Shown here: positions 49,524-58,937 of the stretch, piece by piece
Layout: every line of letters begins with the position of its first letter
Numbering within the stretch: the first letter of the stretch is position 1
Source: Aureimonas pseudogalii
GTDB lineage: Bacteria; Pseudomonadota; Alphaproteobacteria; Rhizobiales; Rhizobiaceae
Reading direction: 5' to 3'
NCBI RefSeq assembly: GCF_014196835.1
Contig: NZ_JACIEK010000002.1
Span: 327,467-391,466 of the forward strand
DNA length: 64,000 nt
Position numbers and translations under genes: made by a program
Notes under the pieces: generated by a model
Database searches by the model: none
What the model was told of the DNA's origin: nothing
The model's input: only the letters and a program-made list of their open reading frames with translations

Positions 49524-49702
49524 CGGCACTACCTATGGAGCGAGCATGTCCGGCGAGCCGGCGGGCGCGATGGCGCGCCCTTGAGGCTTGCGGTATGGAC
49601 GGCGGAACGAGCGGACGGACGGGCGGGTTGCCCCGCGCCGGTTCGCTTTACCCCGTGTCATAGGCCGCGTCGCGGCCCGGGCCAACGGTCGAGAGGTCAC
49701 CC

Positions 49703-50482
49703 ATGTCGCGAACCCGCGTCAGCGCCACCGATGGAATGGAAACCTCCTACGGCTTCGAGACCGTGGGCGGGCGCGAGGAGAAGCAGGCCCGCGTCAACGA
49801 GGTGTTCCACCGCGTCGCCGAACGCTACGACGTGATGAACGACCTGATGTCGGGCGGCATGCACCGGCTCTGGAAGGACGCGATGGTGCAGTGGCTGGCA
49901 CCCTCGCGCCGCCCCGGCTGGCGCTTTCTGGACGTCGCCGGCGGCACCGGGGACGTGGCGATGCGCATCGTGGACGCCTCGCGCGGCGCGGCCGAAGGCA
50001 CCGTCCTCGACATCAACGCCTCGATGCTGGCGGTGGGCGCCGAGCGGGCCGTGAAGCGCAAGCTCGACGGCAATCTTCTCTTCGTCGAGGGCAATGCCGA
50101 GGACCTGAAGCTCCCCGACGGCGCCTTCGACGCCTATACGATCGCCTTCGGCATCCGCAACGTGCCGCGCATCGATCTGGCACTGGACGAGGCCTACCGG
50201 GTGCTGAAGCCCGGCGGGCGCTTCCTCTGCCTCGAATTCTCCGAGGTCGAGCTACCCGTGCTCGACAAGATCTACGACGCCTGGTCGTTCAAGGCGATTC
50301 CCGCCATCGGCGGGGCGGTCGCCAAGGACCGCGAATCCTACGAATATCTGGTGGAATCGATTCGCCGCTTCCCCAACCAGGCCAATTTCGCGGGCGCCAT
50401 CCGGCGTGCCGGCTTCGAGCGCGTGACGCATCGCAACCTCACCGGCGGCATCGCGGCGATCCACTCCGGCTGGAAGATCTAA
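49703..50482 (+). CDS. ubiE: Demethylmenaquinone/ubiquinone methyltransferase UbiE
   Basis: UbiE carries out the C-methylation of ubiquinone synthesis. The 259-residue product has [20 protein letters not shown], the SAM-binding [34 protein letters not shown] and the end [16 protein letters not shown]. ubiB follows 4 bp later, so the two quinone genes form one unit. Confidence 0.96.
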   Translation: MSRTRVSATDGMETSYGFETVGGREEKQARVNEVFHRVAERYDVMNDLMSGGMHRLWKDAMVQWLAPSRRPGWRFLDVAGGTGDVAMRIVDASRGAAEGTVLDINASMLAVGAERAVKRKLDGNLLFVEGNAEDLKLPDGAFDAYTIAFGIRNVPRIDLALDEAYRVLKPGGRFLCLEFSEVELPVLDKIYDAWSFKAIPAIGGAVAKDRESYEYLVESIRRFPNQANFAGAIRRAGFERVTHRNLTGGIAAIHSGWKI

Positions 50483-50486
50483 GGGC

Positions 50487-52073
50487 TTGGCCAGTCCCGT
50501 CGCCGGCACCATCGCCCTCGTTCGGGCGGCCTTCATCCTCGTGCGCGAGGGCGTCGTCTCGGCGCTGCCGGGCGACGAGCTGCCGCCGATGGCGCGGCTG
50601 GCGCATCGTTTCGCCGGGCTGATCGCGCGGCGCTCGGCCAAGCGGCGGGCGCGCTCGGAGCGCCTTTCCACCGCGCTGAACCGGCTCGGGCCCTCCTACG
50701 TCAAGCTCGGGCAGTTCCTGGCGACGCGCCCCGACATCGTGGGCACCGAGATCGCGCTCGAACTCTCCTATCTGCAGGACAAGGTGCCACCCTTCCCGCG
50801 CGAGGTGGCGATCGCCGAGATCGAGCTGACGCTCGGGCGGCGCATCGACGACCTCTTCACCGAGTTCGGCGAGATCGTCGGCGCCGCCTCGATCGCGCAG
50901 GTCCACCGGGCGCGCATCCGCACCCGCGACGGCGAGGAGCGGCAGGTCGCGGTGAAGGTGATCCGGCCGGGCGTGCGCCTCGCCTTCCGGCGCGAGCTCG
51001 ACGCCTTCGCCTTCATCGCCAAGGTGCTGGAGCGGGTGGTGAAGTCCTCGCGCCGGTTGCGGCCCGTGGCGGTGGTGGAGACGCTGGCGCAGTCCACCCG
51101 CATCGAGATGGACCTGCGGCTCGAGGCCGCGGCCTCCTCCGAGATGGCCGACAACGTGGCCGAGGATCCCGGCTTCCGCGTGCCGACGATCGACTGGGAG
51201 CGCACGGGGCGCGACGTCCTGACCATGGAATGGGTCGACGGCATCAAGATGAACGACGTCGCGGCGGTGGCGGCGGCCGGTCACGACCTGCCGGCGCTCG
51301 GCGTCAATCTCGTGCAGTCCTTCCTGCGCCACTCGATGCGCGACGGCTTCTTCCATGCCGACATGCATCCGGGAAATCTCTTCGTCTCGCCGGACGGCAC
51401 GATCGTGGCGGTGGACCTCGGCATCGTCGGGCGGCTGTCGGCCGACTCGCGCCGCTTCCTCGCCGAGATCCTCTACGGCTTCATTCAGCGCGACTACAAA
51501 CGCGTCGCCGAGATCCATTTCGAGGCGGGCTACGTGCCGCGCTCGAAGGACGTGCTCTCCTTCGCGCAGGCGCTGCGGGCCATCGGCGAGCCGATCCACG
51601 GCCAGCCCGCCGAGACCATCTCGATGGCCCACCTCCTGACGCTGCTCTTCGAGGTGACCGAACTCTTTGACATGCAGACCCGGCCCGAGCTGGTGCTCCT
51701 GCAGAAGACCATGGTGGTGGTGGAGGGCGTCGCGCGCTCCTACGATCCGCGCTTCAACATGTGGGTCGCCGCCGAGCCGGTGGTGAGCGAGTACATTCTC
51801 GGCGAGATCGGCCCCGCCGCCAAGCTGCGCGACGCGCGCGAGGGGCTGGAGGCGGTGTTGCGCCTCGCCAAGCGGCTGCCCGACCTCGCCTCGGGGCTGG
51901 AGGTGCTCGCCAAGAACCTGCCCGACCTCGTGGAGAACGGCATCCATATCGGCGACGACGACCTGTTGCAGCTCGCCAAGGAGGGCAAGGCCGCCATCCT
52001 CGTCGGCCGCACCGCACAGATCATCGGCGCCCTGGCGCTGGTGGTCATCGCCTGGCAGCTGACCTTTGGGTGA
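50487..52073 (+). CDS. ubiB: UbiB-type atypical protein kinase
   Basis: UbiB supports ubiquinone synthesis through an ATPase of the protein-kinase-like fold. The 528-residue product carries the KxGQ motif SYVKLGQFLATRPDI, AAASIAQVHRARI-like sequence (GAASIAQVHRARIRT), VAVKVIRPG and FFHADMHPGNLFVSPDG with AVDLGIVGRL. A C-terminal hydrophobic helix (IIGALALVVIAWQLTF) anchors it in the membrane. It starts at TTG 50487, 4 bp after ubiE. Confidence 0.95.
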   Translation: MASPVAGTIALVRAAFILVREGVVSALPGDELPPMARLAHRFAGLIARRSAKRRARSERLSTALNRLGPSYVKLGQFLATRPDIVGTEIALELSYLQDKVPPFPREVAIAEIELTLGRRIDDLFTEFGEIVGAASIAQVHRARIRTRDGEERQVAVKVIRPGVRLAFRRELDAFAFIAKVLERVVKSSRRLRPVAVVETLAQSTRIEMDLRLEAAASSEMADNVAEDPGFRVPTIDWERTGRDVLTMEWVDGIKMNDVAAVAAAGHDLPALGVNLVQSFLRHSMRDGFFHADMHPGNLFVSPDGTIVAVDLGIVGRLSADSRRFLAEILYGFIQRDYKRVAEIHFEAGYVPRSKDVLSFAQALRAIGEPIHGQPAETISMAHLLTLLFEVTELFDMQTRPELVLLQKTMVVVEGVARSYDPRFNMWVAAEPVVSEYILGEIGPAAKLRDAREGLEAVLRLAKRLPDLASGLEVLAKNLPDLVENGIHIGDDDLLQLAKEGKAAILVGRTAQIIGALALVVIAWQLTFG

Positions 52074-52083
52074 AGGGATCGAA

Positions 52084-52124
52084 CGAGTGATTGCATTGCC
52101 ATCACTCGGCGGGCAACCTAAGTT
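52084..52124 (+). promoter_or_regulatory. Toxin-antitoxin promoter with operator-like inverted repeat
   Basis: TTGCCA (52096-52101), 17 bases and TAAGTT (52119-52124) are a candidate promoter. The inverted repeat CGAGTGAT (52084-52091)/ATCACTCG (52101-52108) spans the -35, as expected for antitoxin autoregulation. It could also end ubiB. Confidence 0.5.
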
Positions 52125-52151
52125 GTGGTTCCGTTCAGTTGGAAGTTGACC

Positions 52152-52409
52152 ATGGCGAGCGTCACCATCCGCAACATCGACGACGATGTGAAGCGTAAGC
52201 TACAGGTCCGGGCAGCCCGCAACGGGCGATCCATGGAGCATGATCTTCGGGTCGCCCTGGAAAAGCTTGCGGACGAAAACCCTGCGCCACCGCGAAGCGA
52301 AGCCGAAGCCAAGCAGGTGTTCGAAGCCTTGATGGCCTTAGGGCAACCGCCGCTCGAACCCTTCGATCAAAAGGCCGTGTCGGACGAACTGAACGATTTC
52401 GTCCCGTGA
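52152..52409 (+). CDS. Antitoxin with Arc/FitA-type ribbon-helix-helix domain
   Basis: The 85-residue product starts MASVTIRNIDDDVKRKLQVR and AARNGRSMEHDLRVALEKLA, the ribbon-helix-helix pattern of FitA-like antitoxins. A Pro-rich hinge and a C-terminal tail that would wrap the toxin follow. ATG 52152 is used; the frame is open to 52125. Its stop overlaps the toxin GTG by 4 bp. It likely represses its own promoter. Confidence 0.9.
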   Translation: MASVTIRNIDDDVKRKLQVRAARNGRSMEHDLRVALEKLADENPAPPRSEAEAKQVFEALMALGQPPLEPFDQKAVSDELNDFVP

Positions 52410-52801
52410 TCGTCGTCGATGCATCGGCGCTCGTCGCCATCATCGCCGGCGAGCCCGACGCGAACACGTTCGCAGCCGCACTCAGCGAACGGGACGAGAT
52501 CTACCTGTCCACCGCGACGGCGGTGGAGACCTTCATCGTCGTGGGATCACGATGGGGCGGGGAAGGAAGGGCGCGTTTGGAGCAGATTCTCACGACTGCC
52601 GGCATTCGATTGCAGCCCGTGGACGAACGGCTCATGCGGATGGCGATCGAGGGGTTCGATCGCTTCGGCCGCGGCTCCGGCCATCCCGCCCGGCTGAACT
52701 ACGGCGACTGCTTCTCCTACGCGCTCGCCCGCGTCCTCGACGCGCCGCTGCTCTTCAAGGGCGACGACTTCATCCACACCGACGTCCGGTCGGCGCTGTG
52801 A
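52406..52801 (+). CDS. vapC: VapC/FitB-type PIN-domain ribonuclease toxin
   Basis: The 131-residue PIN-domain protein has the acidic metal-binding residues in MIVVDASALVAII (Asp5), STATAVETFIV (Glu), LNYGDCFSYALARVL (Asp) and LLFKGDDFIHTDV (Asp). VapC toxins cut tRNA or rRNA. It starts at GTG 52406 overlapping the antitoxin stop, and its own stop overlaps the GTG start of coaBC (GTGA). The gene pair therefore sits within the ubiB-coaBC-dut run. Confidence 0.92.
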   Translation: MIVVDASALVAIIAGEPDANTFAAALSERDEIYLSTATAVETFIVVGSRWGGEGRARLEQILTTAGIRLQPVDERLMRMAIEGFDRFGRGSGHPARLNYGDCFSYALARVLDAPLLFKGDDFIHTDVRSAL

Positions 52802-54033
52802 GCGCTTCGCCGACCCTCGAAGGCCGCCGCATCCTCATCATCGTCGGCGGTGGAATCGCCGCCTACAAGTGCCTCGACCTCGTGCGCCGGCTGCGCGAGC
52901 GCGGCGCGGCCGTGACGCCGGTGATGACGCGCGATGCCGCGCAGTTCGTCACGCCCCTGTCGCTCGGCGCGCTCGCCGGTGCGAAGGTCTATGGCGAACT
53001 CTTCGACCGCGACGACGAGCACGATGTCGGCCACATCCGGCTGGCACGGGACGCCGACCTCGTGATCGTCGCGCCGGCCAGCGCCACGCGCCTCGCCAAG
53101 ATGGCCGCCGGCATCGGCGAGGATCTCGCCGGGGCGATCCTCCTCGCCGCGACGGTGCCCGTGCTCGCCGCGCCCGCCATGAACCCGGCCATGTGGGCCC
53201 ATCCCGCCACGCGCCGTTCGGTGGCGACGCTGCGCGCCGACGGACTACATCTCATTGGGCCGAACCGGGGCGAGATGGCCGAGCGCGGCGAGGCGGGCGA
53301 AGGGCGCATGGCCGAGCCGCTGGAGATCGTGGCAGCAGTGGAGGCGATCCTCGCGCCCACCGCCGCCGCCGGGCCGCTCGCGGGGCGCCACGTCGTCGTC
53401 ACCTCGGGGCCGACGCATGAGCCGATCGATCCCGTGCGCTACATCGCCAATCGCTCGTCGGGCCGCCAGGGCCATGCGATCGCCGGGGCGCTGGCCGAGG
53501 CGGGAGCCCGCGTGACGCTCGTCAGCGGGCCCGTCGTGATCCCCGATCCCGCCGGCGTCGCCGTCGTGCGGGTGGAGACGGCGCGCGAGATGCTGGCGGC
53601 GGTGGAGGCGGCGCTGCCGGCCGACGCCGCGGTCTTCGTGGCGGCGGTCGCGGACTGGCGCACCGAGGGCGCGGCGGTCGAGAAGATCAAGAAGGGCGCC
53701 GGTGGTCCGCCGTCGCTGGCGCTGTTCGAGAATCCCGACATCCTGCGCACGGTCGGCACCGGGCCGCGGCGTCCCGCGCTGGTGATCGGCTTCGCCGCCG
53801 AGACGCAGGACCTCCTGGCGAATGCCGGCGCCAAGCTCGCGCGCAAGGGCGCCGACCTCATCGTCGCCAACGACGTCTCGGCCGGCACCGGCGTGATGGG
53901 CGGCACGCGCAACACGGTCGCCCTCGTCTCGCGCGAGGGGGTGGACGCTTGGCCCGACTTGAGCAAGGACGAGGTGGCGCGCCGCCTCGTGGCGGAAATC
54001 GTGCGCCGCCTGCCACCGGAAACGCCACGATGA
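52798..54033 (+). CDS. coaBC: Bifunctional phosphopantothenoylcysteine decarboxylase/synthase
   Basis: CoaBC makes 4'-phosphopantetheine for CoA. The 411-residue product has an N-terminal flavoprotein half ([48 protein letters not shown]) and a C-terminal synthetase half ([33 protein letters not shown]). The cysteine of the ACGxxGxGRM loop is not seen; the aligned sequence reads [15 protein letters not shown]. The GTG start overlaps the toxin stop, and the stop overlaps dut (ATGA). Confidence 0.93.
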   Translation: MSASPTLEGRRILIIVGGGIAAYKCLDLVRRLRERGAAVTPVMTRDAAQFVTPLSLGALAGAKVYGELFDRDDEHDVGHIRLARDADLVIVAPASATRLAKMAAGIGEDLAGAILLAATVPVLAAPAMNPAMWAHPATRRSVATLRADGLHLIGPNRGEMAERGEAGEGRMAEPLEIVAAVEAILAPTAAAGPLAGRHVVVTSGPTHEPIDPVRYIANRSSGRQGHAIAGALAEAGARVTLVSGPVVIPDPAGVAVVRVETAREMLAAVEAALPADAAVFVAAVADWRTEGAAVEKIKKGAGGPPSLALFENPDILRTVGTGPRRPALVIGFAAETQDLLANAGAKLARKGADLIVANDVSAGTGVMGGTRNTVALVSREGVDAWPDLSKDEVARRLVAEIVRRLPPETPR

Positions 54034-54479
54034 CGCCTCCCACGATCGGCTTTGTCCGGCTGCCCCACGCCGAAGGGCTGGCGCTGCCGGCCTATCAGAG
54101 CGAGGGCGCGGCGGGGGCCGACCTGCGCGCCGCGATCGAGGCGCCGCTCGTGCTGGAGCCGATGGCCCGCGTCCTCGTGCCGACCGGCCTCGTGATGGTG
54201 ATTCCCGATGGCTTCGAGGTGCAGGTGCGCCCGCGCTCGGGGCTCGCCGCGCGCCACGGCGTCACCGTGCTCAACGCACCGGGAACCGTGGACAGCGACT
54301 ATCGCGGCGAGGTGATGGCGATCCTCGTCAATCTCGGCGCCGAGCCCTTCACCATCCGGCGCGGCGATCGCATCGCGCAGATGGTGGTGGCGCCGGTGGT
54401 CCAGGCTCGGCTTGAGCCCGCCGACGCCGCAGCGCCGACCGCGAGGGGCGAGGGCGGCTTCGGCTCGACAGGGCTCTAA
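54030..54479 (+). CDS. dut: dUTP diphosphatase
   Basis: Dut hydrolyses dUTP to keep uracil out of DNA and supplies dUMP. The 149-residue product has the five motifs, including [62 protein letters not shown] and the C-terminal [14 protein letters not shown] 54030 overlaps the coaBC stop by 4 bp, so translation is coupled. Confidence 0.97.
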   Translation: MTPPTIGFVRLPHAEGLALPAYQSEGAAGADLRAAIEAPLVLEPMARVLVPTGLVMVIPDGFEVQVRPRSGLAARHGVTVLNAPGTVDSDYRGEVMAILVNLGAEPFTIRRGDRIAQMVVAPVVQARLEPADAAAPTARGEGGFGSTGL

Positions 54480-54496
54480 AGGGGCTCCTCGTCGTG

Positions 54497-54628
54497 ATGA
54501 CGCTCGATGCCACGCTCGCCTCGTGCTCCCGAGGTGCCGCGCGAATTGCGGCAATTGACCCTGCTGCCTTGCCCAGTGCCGCGATCCTCGCGGGCGCCGC
54601 GGTCTGGACGGTGCTGCGGCGGGCCTGA
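54497..54628 (+). CDS. Possible 43-residue small membrane protein
   Basis: ATG 54497 opens 43 codons ending in a hydrophobic stretch PSAAILAGAAVWTVLRRA. The ribosome site is poor, and the codon use could be chance in GC-rich DNA. It lies directly after dut and converges with the diguanylate cyclase gene. Not recognised; listed as weak. Confidence 0.22.
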   Translation: MTLDATLASCSRGAARIAAIDPAALPSAAILAGAAVWTVLRRA

Positions 54629-54632
54629 CCCC

Positions 54633-55463
54633 TCAGACGGCCGCGATGCGCTGGGGTCTCTCGGCGTCCTCGCCTCGCGGCGCTTCGGCGAGCGCGGCGC
54701 GTGTCTGGTCGAGCGAGCCGAGCTGCGTCAGCGTCGAGCGGTTCCGGCCGGTCGCCTTGGCGCGGTAGAGATTGGCGTCGGCGAGCTTGTAGAGCGCATT
54801 GAAGGCCACCGGATTGCGGAAGGCGATGCCGCCGAGGCTGACGGAAAGGCGCACGCGCCGGTTCGCCGGCCCGACCTCCAGCTGGTGGATGGCGAGGCGT
54901 AGCCGCTCGGCGACGATGCGCCCCTCCTCGTATCCGGCGTTGCGCAGGAGGATGGCGAACTCCTCACCGCCGAGCCGCCCCACGAGATCGTTCTGGCGCA
55001 CCGAGCGCCGCAGCGTGTCGGCGATCGCCGTCAGCGCCTCGTCGCCGGTGTGGTGGCCGAGCCGGTCGTTGATGCGCTTGAAATGGTCGGCGTCGATGAT
55101 GAGAAGCGTGCAGGCCGGCATGTCGCCCGACCGCAGCCCGCCCATGCGGGCGATCGCGAGTTCGGCGGACTTCTTGAAGGCGGTGCGGTTGAGCACCTGC
55201 GTCAGCCCGTCGCGCGTGGCGAACTCGAAGAGCCGGCGGTTCTGCGTGCGAAGGCGCATGATGCGCGCCACGGCGTAGAGCTGCAGCGGCAGCGCCGAGC
55301 CGAGGAGGACGAGAACGCAGAAGACGAGGGAGCCTCGGGCCTCGGGCGCCGCGAAGCCGCCGAAATGATAGTGCACGGCGAGCACCACGACGCCGACCAT
55401 CGTCGCCGTCAGCCCCAGCAGTTCGAGGCAGAAGCGCGTGAGGTGATCGATCGAAGGGTGCAT
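54633..55463 (-). CDS. Membrane-bound diguanylate cyclase (GGDEF)
   Basis: The 276-residue product has two membrane helices (about residues 13-33 and 45-67), a short coiled linker and a GGDEF domain with GGEEF at 165-169. The inhibitory I-site RQND lies at 156-159, exactly five residues before, so product inhibition is likely intact. It should make cyclic di-GMP. No sensory domain beyond the small N-terminal membrane part is seen. Confidence 0.92.
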   Translation of the reverse strand: MHPSIDHLTRFCLELLGLTATMVGVVVLAVHYHFGGFAAPEARGSLVFCVLVLLGSALPLQLYAVARIMRLRTQNRRLFEFATRDGLTQVLNRTAFKKSAELAIARMGGLRSGDMPACTLLIIDADHFKRINDRLGHHTGDEALTAIADTLRRSVRQNDLVGRLGGEEFAILLRNAGYEEGRIVAERLRLAIHQLEVGPANRRVRLSVSLGGIAFRNPVAFNALYKLADANLYRAKATGRNRSTLTQLGSLDQTRAALAEAPRGEDAERPQRIAAV

Positions 55464-55740
55464 GCGGGGGATCCTCTCTCGAGCTTGCCCGCCACAGTGC
55501 CGTCTGCCGCTTGCGGAAGCATGAAGGCCACCCGGCGCCTTTTACCCAACCCCCGCAAAGTCGAGCGCGGAATGGCGCAACAGGGCGCGCGTTTCGCAGC
55601 GGCGGGGCGCCGTGGAGCAATTTTTCGCAAAACGCCGTTCGTTCGCAGCCCTGTGCGTCGTGCCAGCGCTCCGTTCCGCGCTAGATTGGAAGCGACGTCC
55701 GGCCGATGGGGCCACGGCGAGCGAAGAGAGGAAGCTTTCC
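55464..55740. other. Divergent promoter region of the GGDEF and cysK genes
   Basis: This spacer holds no supported gene. A -10-like TAGATT at 55682-55687 lies about 54 bp before the cysK ATG, but its -35 is poor. GAGAGGAAG before ATG 55741 is the cysK ribosome site. Confidence 0.35.
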
Positions 55741-56769
55741 ATGGACAAGCCCGTGAACGAGCAACCGGCGCGCACCCAGGGCCGGGGACGCATCTACGAT
55801 TCCATTCTCGACACGATCGGCGACACGCCGCTGGTGCGCCTCGACAAGCTGGCCACCGAGAAGGGCGTGAAGGCCCATCTTCTCGCCAAGCTCGAGTTCT
55901 TCAACCCGATCGGCTCGGTGAAGGACCGCATCGGCGTGGCGATGCTCGAGGCGCTGGAGGCGGCCGGCACGATCCGGCCCGGCCACAACACCCTCATCGA
56001 ACCGACCTCCGGCAATACCGGCATCGCGCTCGCCTTCGCGGCCGCCGCCAAGGGCTATCAGCTCATCCTCACCATGCCCGACACGATGTCGGTGGAGCGG
56101 CGCAAGATGCTGCGCCTGCTCGGCGCCGAACTCGTGCTGACAGAGGGCGCGCGCGGCATGAAGGGCGCCATCGCCAAGGCCGAGGAGTTGCGCGCCGAGA
56201 TCCCGAACGCGGTGATCCCGCAGCAGTTCGAGAACGCCGCCAACCCGCAGATCCACCGCGTCACGACGGCGGTGGAGATCTGGAACGACACCGATGGCGG
56301 CGTCGACATCCTCGTCTCCGGCATCGGCACGGGCGGCACCATCACCGGCACCGGCCAAGTCCTGAAGAGCCGCAAGCCCTCGGTGCAGGTCGTGGCGGTG
56401 GAGCCCGAGGCCTCGCCGGTGCTCTCGGGCGGCGCGCCCGGGCCGCACAAGATCCAGGGCATCGGCGCGGGTTTCGCGCCGGCCATTCTCGACCGCGAGA
56501 TCTACGACGAGGTGGTCGCCGTCTCCAACGACGAGGCCTTCGAGACGGCACGGCTCGTGGCGCGGCTGGAAGGCGTGCCGGTCGGCATCTCGTCGGGCGC
56601 CGCTCTCGCGGCGGCGATCAAGGTCGGGCGACGGCCCGAGAACGAGGGCAAGCAGATCGTCGTGATCATTCCCTCCTTCGCCGAGCGCTACCTCTCGACG
56701 GCCCTCTTCGAGGGGCTGGTGGACGACGCCGAGCCGAAGGAAAAGCCGCGCGGCGCGCCCTCGATCTGA
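55741..56769 (+). CDS. cysK: Cysteine synthase A
   Basis: CysK makes cysteine from O-acetylserine and sulfide with PLP. The 342-residue product has [16 protein letters not shown], the PLP lysine in [17 protein letters not shown], the substrate loop [11 protein letters not shown] and the phosphate-binding [16 protein letters not shown] 55741 follows a good ribosome site; the frame is open upstream to 55612. A strong terminator follows it. Confidence 0.96.
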   Translation: MDKPVNEQPARTQGRGRIYDSILDTIGDTPLVRLDKLATEKGVKAHLLAKLEFFNPIGSVKDRIGVAMLEALEAAGTIRPGHNTLIEPTSGNTGIALAFAAAAKGYQLILTMPDTMSVERRKMLRLLGAELVLTEGARGMKGAIAKAEELRAEIPNAVIPQQFENAANPQIHRVTTAVEIWNDTDGGVDILVSGIGTGGTITGTGQVLKSRKPSVQVVAVEPEASPVLSGGAPGPHKIQGIGAGFAPAILDREIYDEVVAVSNDEAFETARLVARLEGVPVGISSGAALAAAIKVGRRPENEGKQIVVIIPSFAERYLSTALFEGLVDDAEPKEKPRGAPSI

Positions 56770-56805
56770 CGCGGCGCCGGGTTTCCTCCCGACCCGAGCG
56801 TCACA

Positions 56806-56836
56806 GGGGTCGCCCTCGCCGGGCGGCCCCTTTTTT
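56806..56836 (+). terminator. cysK terminator
   Basis: GGGGTCGCCC (56806-56815) and GGGCGGCCCC (56821-56830) form a 10-bp stem with one T-G pair, followed by six T residues. Confidence 0.85.
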
Positions 56837-56969
56837 GCGCCGACGGGGCGGCTGACGGCGTGACCGCAACCCTTTTCTTTTGCCGCGTGTGGCCTCTGTA
56901 GGGGAAAAACGAGCGCCGTCCGAACGGGTCGGCGTTCCCACCGCCCCTTTCTCGACGAGCCCATCGCCC

Positions 56970-57943
56970 ATGCCCCTTCAGGATACGATCGAGACCTCCG
57001 GCACCTTCCTGCGCACGCTGGCCGCGCAGGCTGCAGCGTTCCTGCCGAACCTCCTCATCGCCCTTCTCATCCTCTGCGTCGGCTTCTTCCTCGCCGGGCG
57101 TCTCGCGGCCGTCGTGGCGCGCGCGCTCGGCGTCTCCGCCCGGATCGACGAGACCGTGCGCGGGCCGCTCGTCGCGATCGTGCGCTACGTGGTGATCGTC
57201 TTCACGCTGCTCGTGGCGCTGTCGCAGGTCGGCGTGCAGATGACCTCGCTTCTCGCCATTCTCGGCTGACCTCGCTTCTCGCCATTCTCGGCGCCGCGGG
57301 CCTTGCCGTCGGCCTCGCCCTGCAGGGCACGCTGACCAACATCGCCGCCGGCATCATGCTCCTGTGGCTGCGGCCCTTCCGGGTCGGCGATTACATCGAG
57401 ACGCAGCTCGTCAGCGGCACGGTGCGCGAGATCGGCCTCTTCGTCTGCCATCTCGAGACCTTCGACGGGCTCTTCGTCTTCGCGCCGAACTCGACGCTCT
57501 GGAACGTCTGGATGCGCAACCATTCGCGCGCGGCCTCGCGCATGCTGGCTTGGACGGTGACGCTGCCGCGCACGATCGACTTCGACGAGGCGCGGGCGTT
57601 GCTCGTCGGCGCCTTTCCGCAGGATGGCGGAGAGGACGCGCTGTCGGAGCCGGTGGTCTTCCTCGACCAGCTGACAGCGGAGGCGCAGATCCTCGTGCTG
57701 CGCGGCCGCGTCAAGGAGGGGGCGATCTCCAATGTGCAGCGCGCGACGGCCGAGCGCATCCGGTTGATCTTCACCGAGCGCTACGGCGCGGAGGGTGAGC
57801 CGAAGGCGATCCAGCGCACGCTGCCCGCCGATGCCGATCCCTCGCGCTATCTCGGGCGCGACGAGGCACCGGAGGCGAGCCGGACGCTCGTCTCGCGCCG
57901 CCCCGACGAACCCGCGCCCGCGTTGCCCGCTGCGAACCTCTAG
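56970..57943 (+). pseudogene. mscS: Small-conductance mechanosensitive channel, broken by a 26-bp tandem duplication
   Basis: The first frame (56970-57269) encodes the N-terminal helices (LPNLLIALLILCVGFFLAGR and VRYVVIVFTLLVALSQVGVQ) and stops at residue 99 after TSLLAILG. A second frame continues TSLLAILGAAGLAVGLALQG, the pore helix, then LLWLRPFRVGDYIE and the beta domain to VRRPDEP. The break is caused by two identical adjacent 26-bp copies (57241-57266 and 57267-57292). Removing one restores a single frame of about 315 residues. As it stands the protein is truncated before the pore. MscS channels release solutes on hypo-osmotic shock. Confidence 0.9.
57241..57292 (+). repeat. 26-bp perfect tandem duplication inside mscS
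   Basis: Bases 57241-57266 and 57267-57292 are identical, starting TGACCTCGCTTCTCGCCATT. Because 26 is not a multiple of three, the second copy shifts the frame and creates a TGA at its first codon. Confidence 0.97.
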
Positions 57944-58053
57944 AGCCGATGCAGCGAACGCGGGTTCGCCAGATCGGCTCCGCGGTCCTGTTGGCAGCCT
58001 TGTCCGAACATGAAAGTCGGCTCGGCCTTGGCTGAAACCTCCGGCCCCAAACG

Positions 58054-58090
58054 CGAAAACCCGGCCCTGCGTGACAGGACCGGGTTTTCG
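58054..58090. terminator. Bidirectional terminator between mscS and rpsU
   Basis: CGAAAACCCGG (58054-58064) and CCGGGTTTTCG (58080-58090) form an 11-bp stem with T-rich arms on both strands, and inner CCTG/CAGG pairs extend it. It sits between the convergent mscS and rpsU genes. Confidence 0.65.
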
Positions 58091-58138
58091 AAAGGTGAGA
58101 AAAGGTCGCGGGAGAAGTAGCCCTTCCGGCCGGTCTCG

Positions 58139-58423
58139 TCAGTCGCGCGAGAAGCCGGAGGCCGCGCGCGGCGCAGGAGCACCCGGCGCGCCGGGGCGCA
58201 GCTTGGGCTTCGGCGCGGGCAGCAGGCCTTCGCGTTGCGCCTGCTTGCGGGCGGCCTTGCGGGCGCGACGGATTGCGTCCTGCTTCTCGCGAACGCGACG
58301 CTCGGACGGCTTCTCGTAGGCGCGACGCGCTTTCATTTCGCGGAACACACCCTCGCGCTGAAGCTTCTTCTTCAGCGCCCGAAGGGCCTGATCCACGTTG
58401 TTGTCTCGGACGTCGACTTTCAA
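58139..58423 (-). CDS. rpsU: 30S ribosomal protein S21
   Basis: The 94-residue basic protein starts [20 protein letters not shown] and has [20 protein letters not shown], the S21 signature, with a Lys/Pro tail of about 25 residues. S21 helps initiation. It starts at TTG 58423, with AAGGAAAG as ribosome site. It follows a small basic protein gene on the same strand, an arrangement common in Hyphomicrobiales. Confidence 0.95.
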   Translation of the reverse strand: MKVDVRDNNVDQALRALKKKLQREGVFREMKARRAYEKPSERRVREKQDAIRRARKAARKQAQREGLLPAPKPKLRPGAPGAPAPRAASGFSRD

Positions 58424-58532
58424 ATTCTTTCCTTCGCAAAGGTCGGACGGGCTCGCGCGACCGGCGAAACGCCAACGCGGAAATCCCGATCGGGAGGGGG
58501 CCCGGATCGGGAGAAAGCCCGGTTCAGGAGGT

Positions 58533-58799
58533 TCAGGAGGCCGGCTTGGCCTTGGCGCGAGTTGAGGCGGGCTTGGCCGCCGCCTTGCGGGTCGTCTTGG
58601 GTTTGGGTGCCGCCAGGGCCTGCGTCTCGGCTTCGGCGGCGTCGCGGGCGAGGCGCATGGCCTTCAATCGCGACGTCTTCTCATTGACGGCGCGGCTTTC
58701 GGCCGCGATCATCGAGACGGCCGAGCCTTTGTCGCCATGCTTGACGGTCGGTACGAACTGCGCGTCGGCGCGGTCGCGTGCGGTCTGACCTTCGTCCAT
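58533..58799 (-). CDS. Small basic Ala/Lys-rich conserved protein
   Basis: The 88-residue product starts [20 protein letters not shown] and [20 protein letters not shown], followed by [20 protein letters not shown] and an Ala/Pro/Lys tail. It is predicted helical then disordered. Similar proteins beside rpsU are conserved in Hyphomicrobiales but uncharacterised. ATG 58799 is used; the frame is open to 58835. Confidence 0.75.
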   Translation of the reverse strand: MDEGQTARDRADAQFVPTVKHGDKGSAVSMIAAESRAVNEKTSRLKAMRLARDAAEAETQALAAPKPKTTRKAAAKPASTRAKAKPAS

Positions 58800-58880
58800 C
58801 GGAAGGGCCTTTCGCTGGAGCACCCCGGCGCGCACGAGGCGCGACGGATCATGTGGCCGCGCGGCGGCGGCCGGGGGATG

Positions 58881-58921
58881 AGCGAACGGCGGGCCTCACC
58901 GCAGCGCGGAAGGCCCGGTCG
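58881..58921 (-). terminator. Inverted repeat after the cold-shock gene
   Basis: GAACG (58881-58885) with CGTTC (58917-58921) and GGCCT (58889-58893) with AGGCC (58908-58912) form a broken stem just beyond the cold-shock gene. There is no T run, so a terminator role is uncertain. Confidence 0.35.
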
Positions 58922-58937
58922 TTCACGCGTCCCGCTA

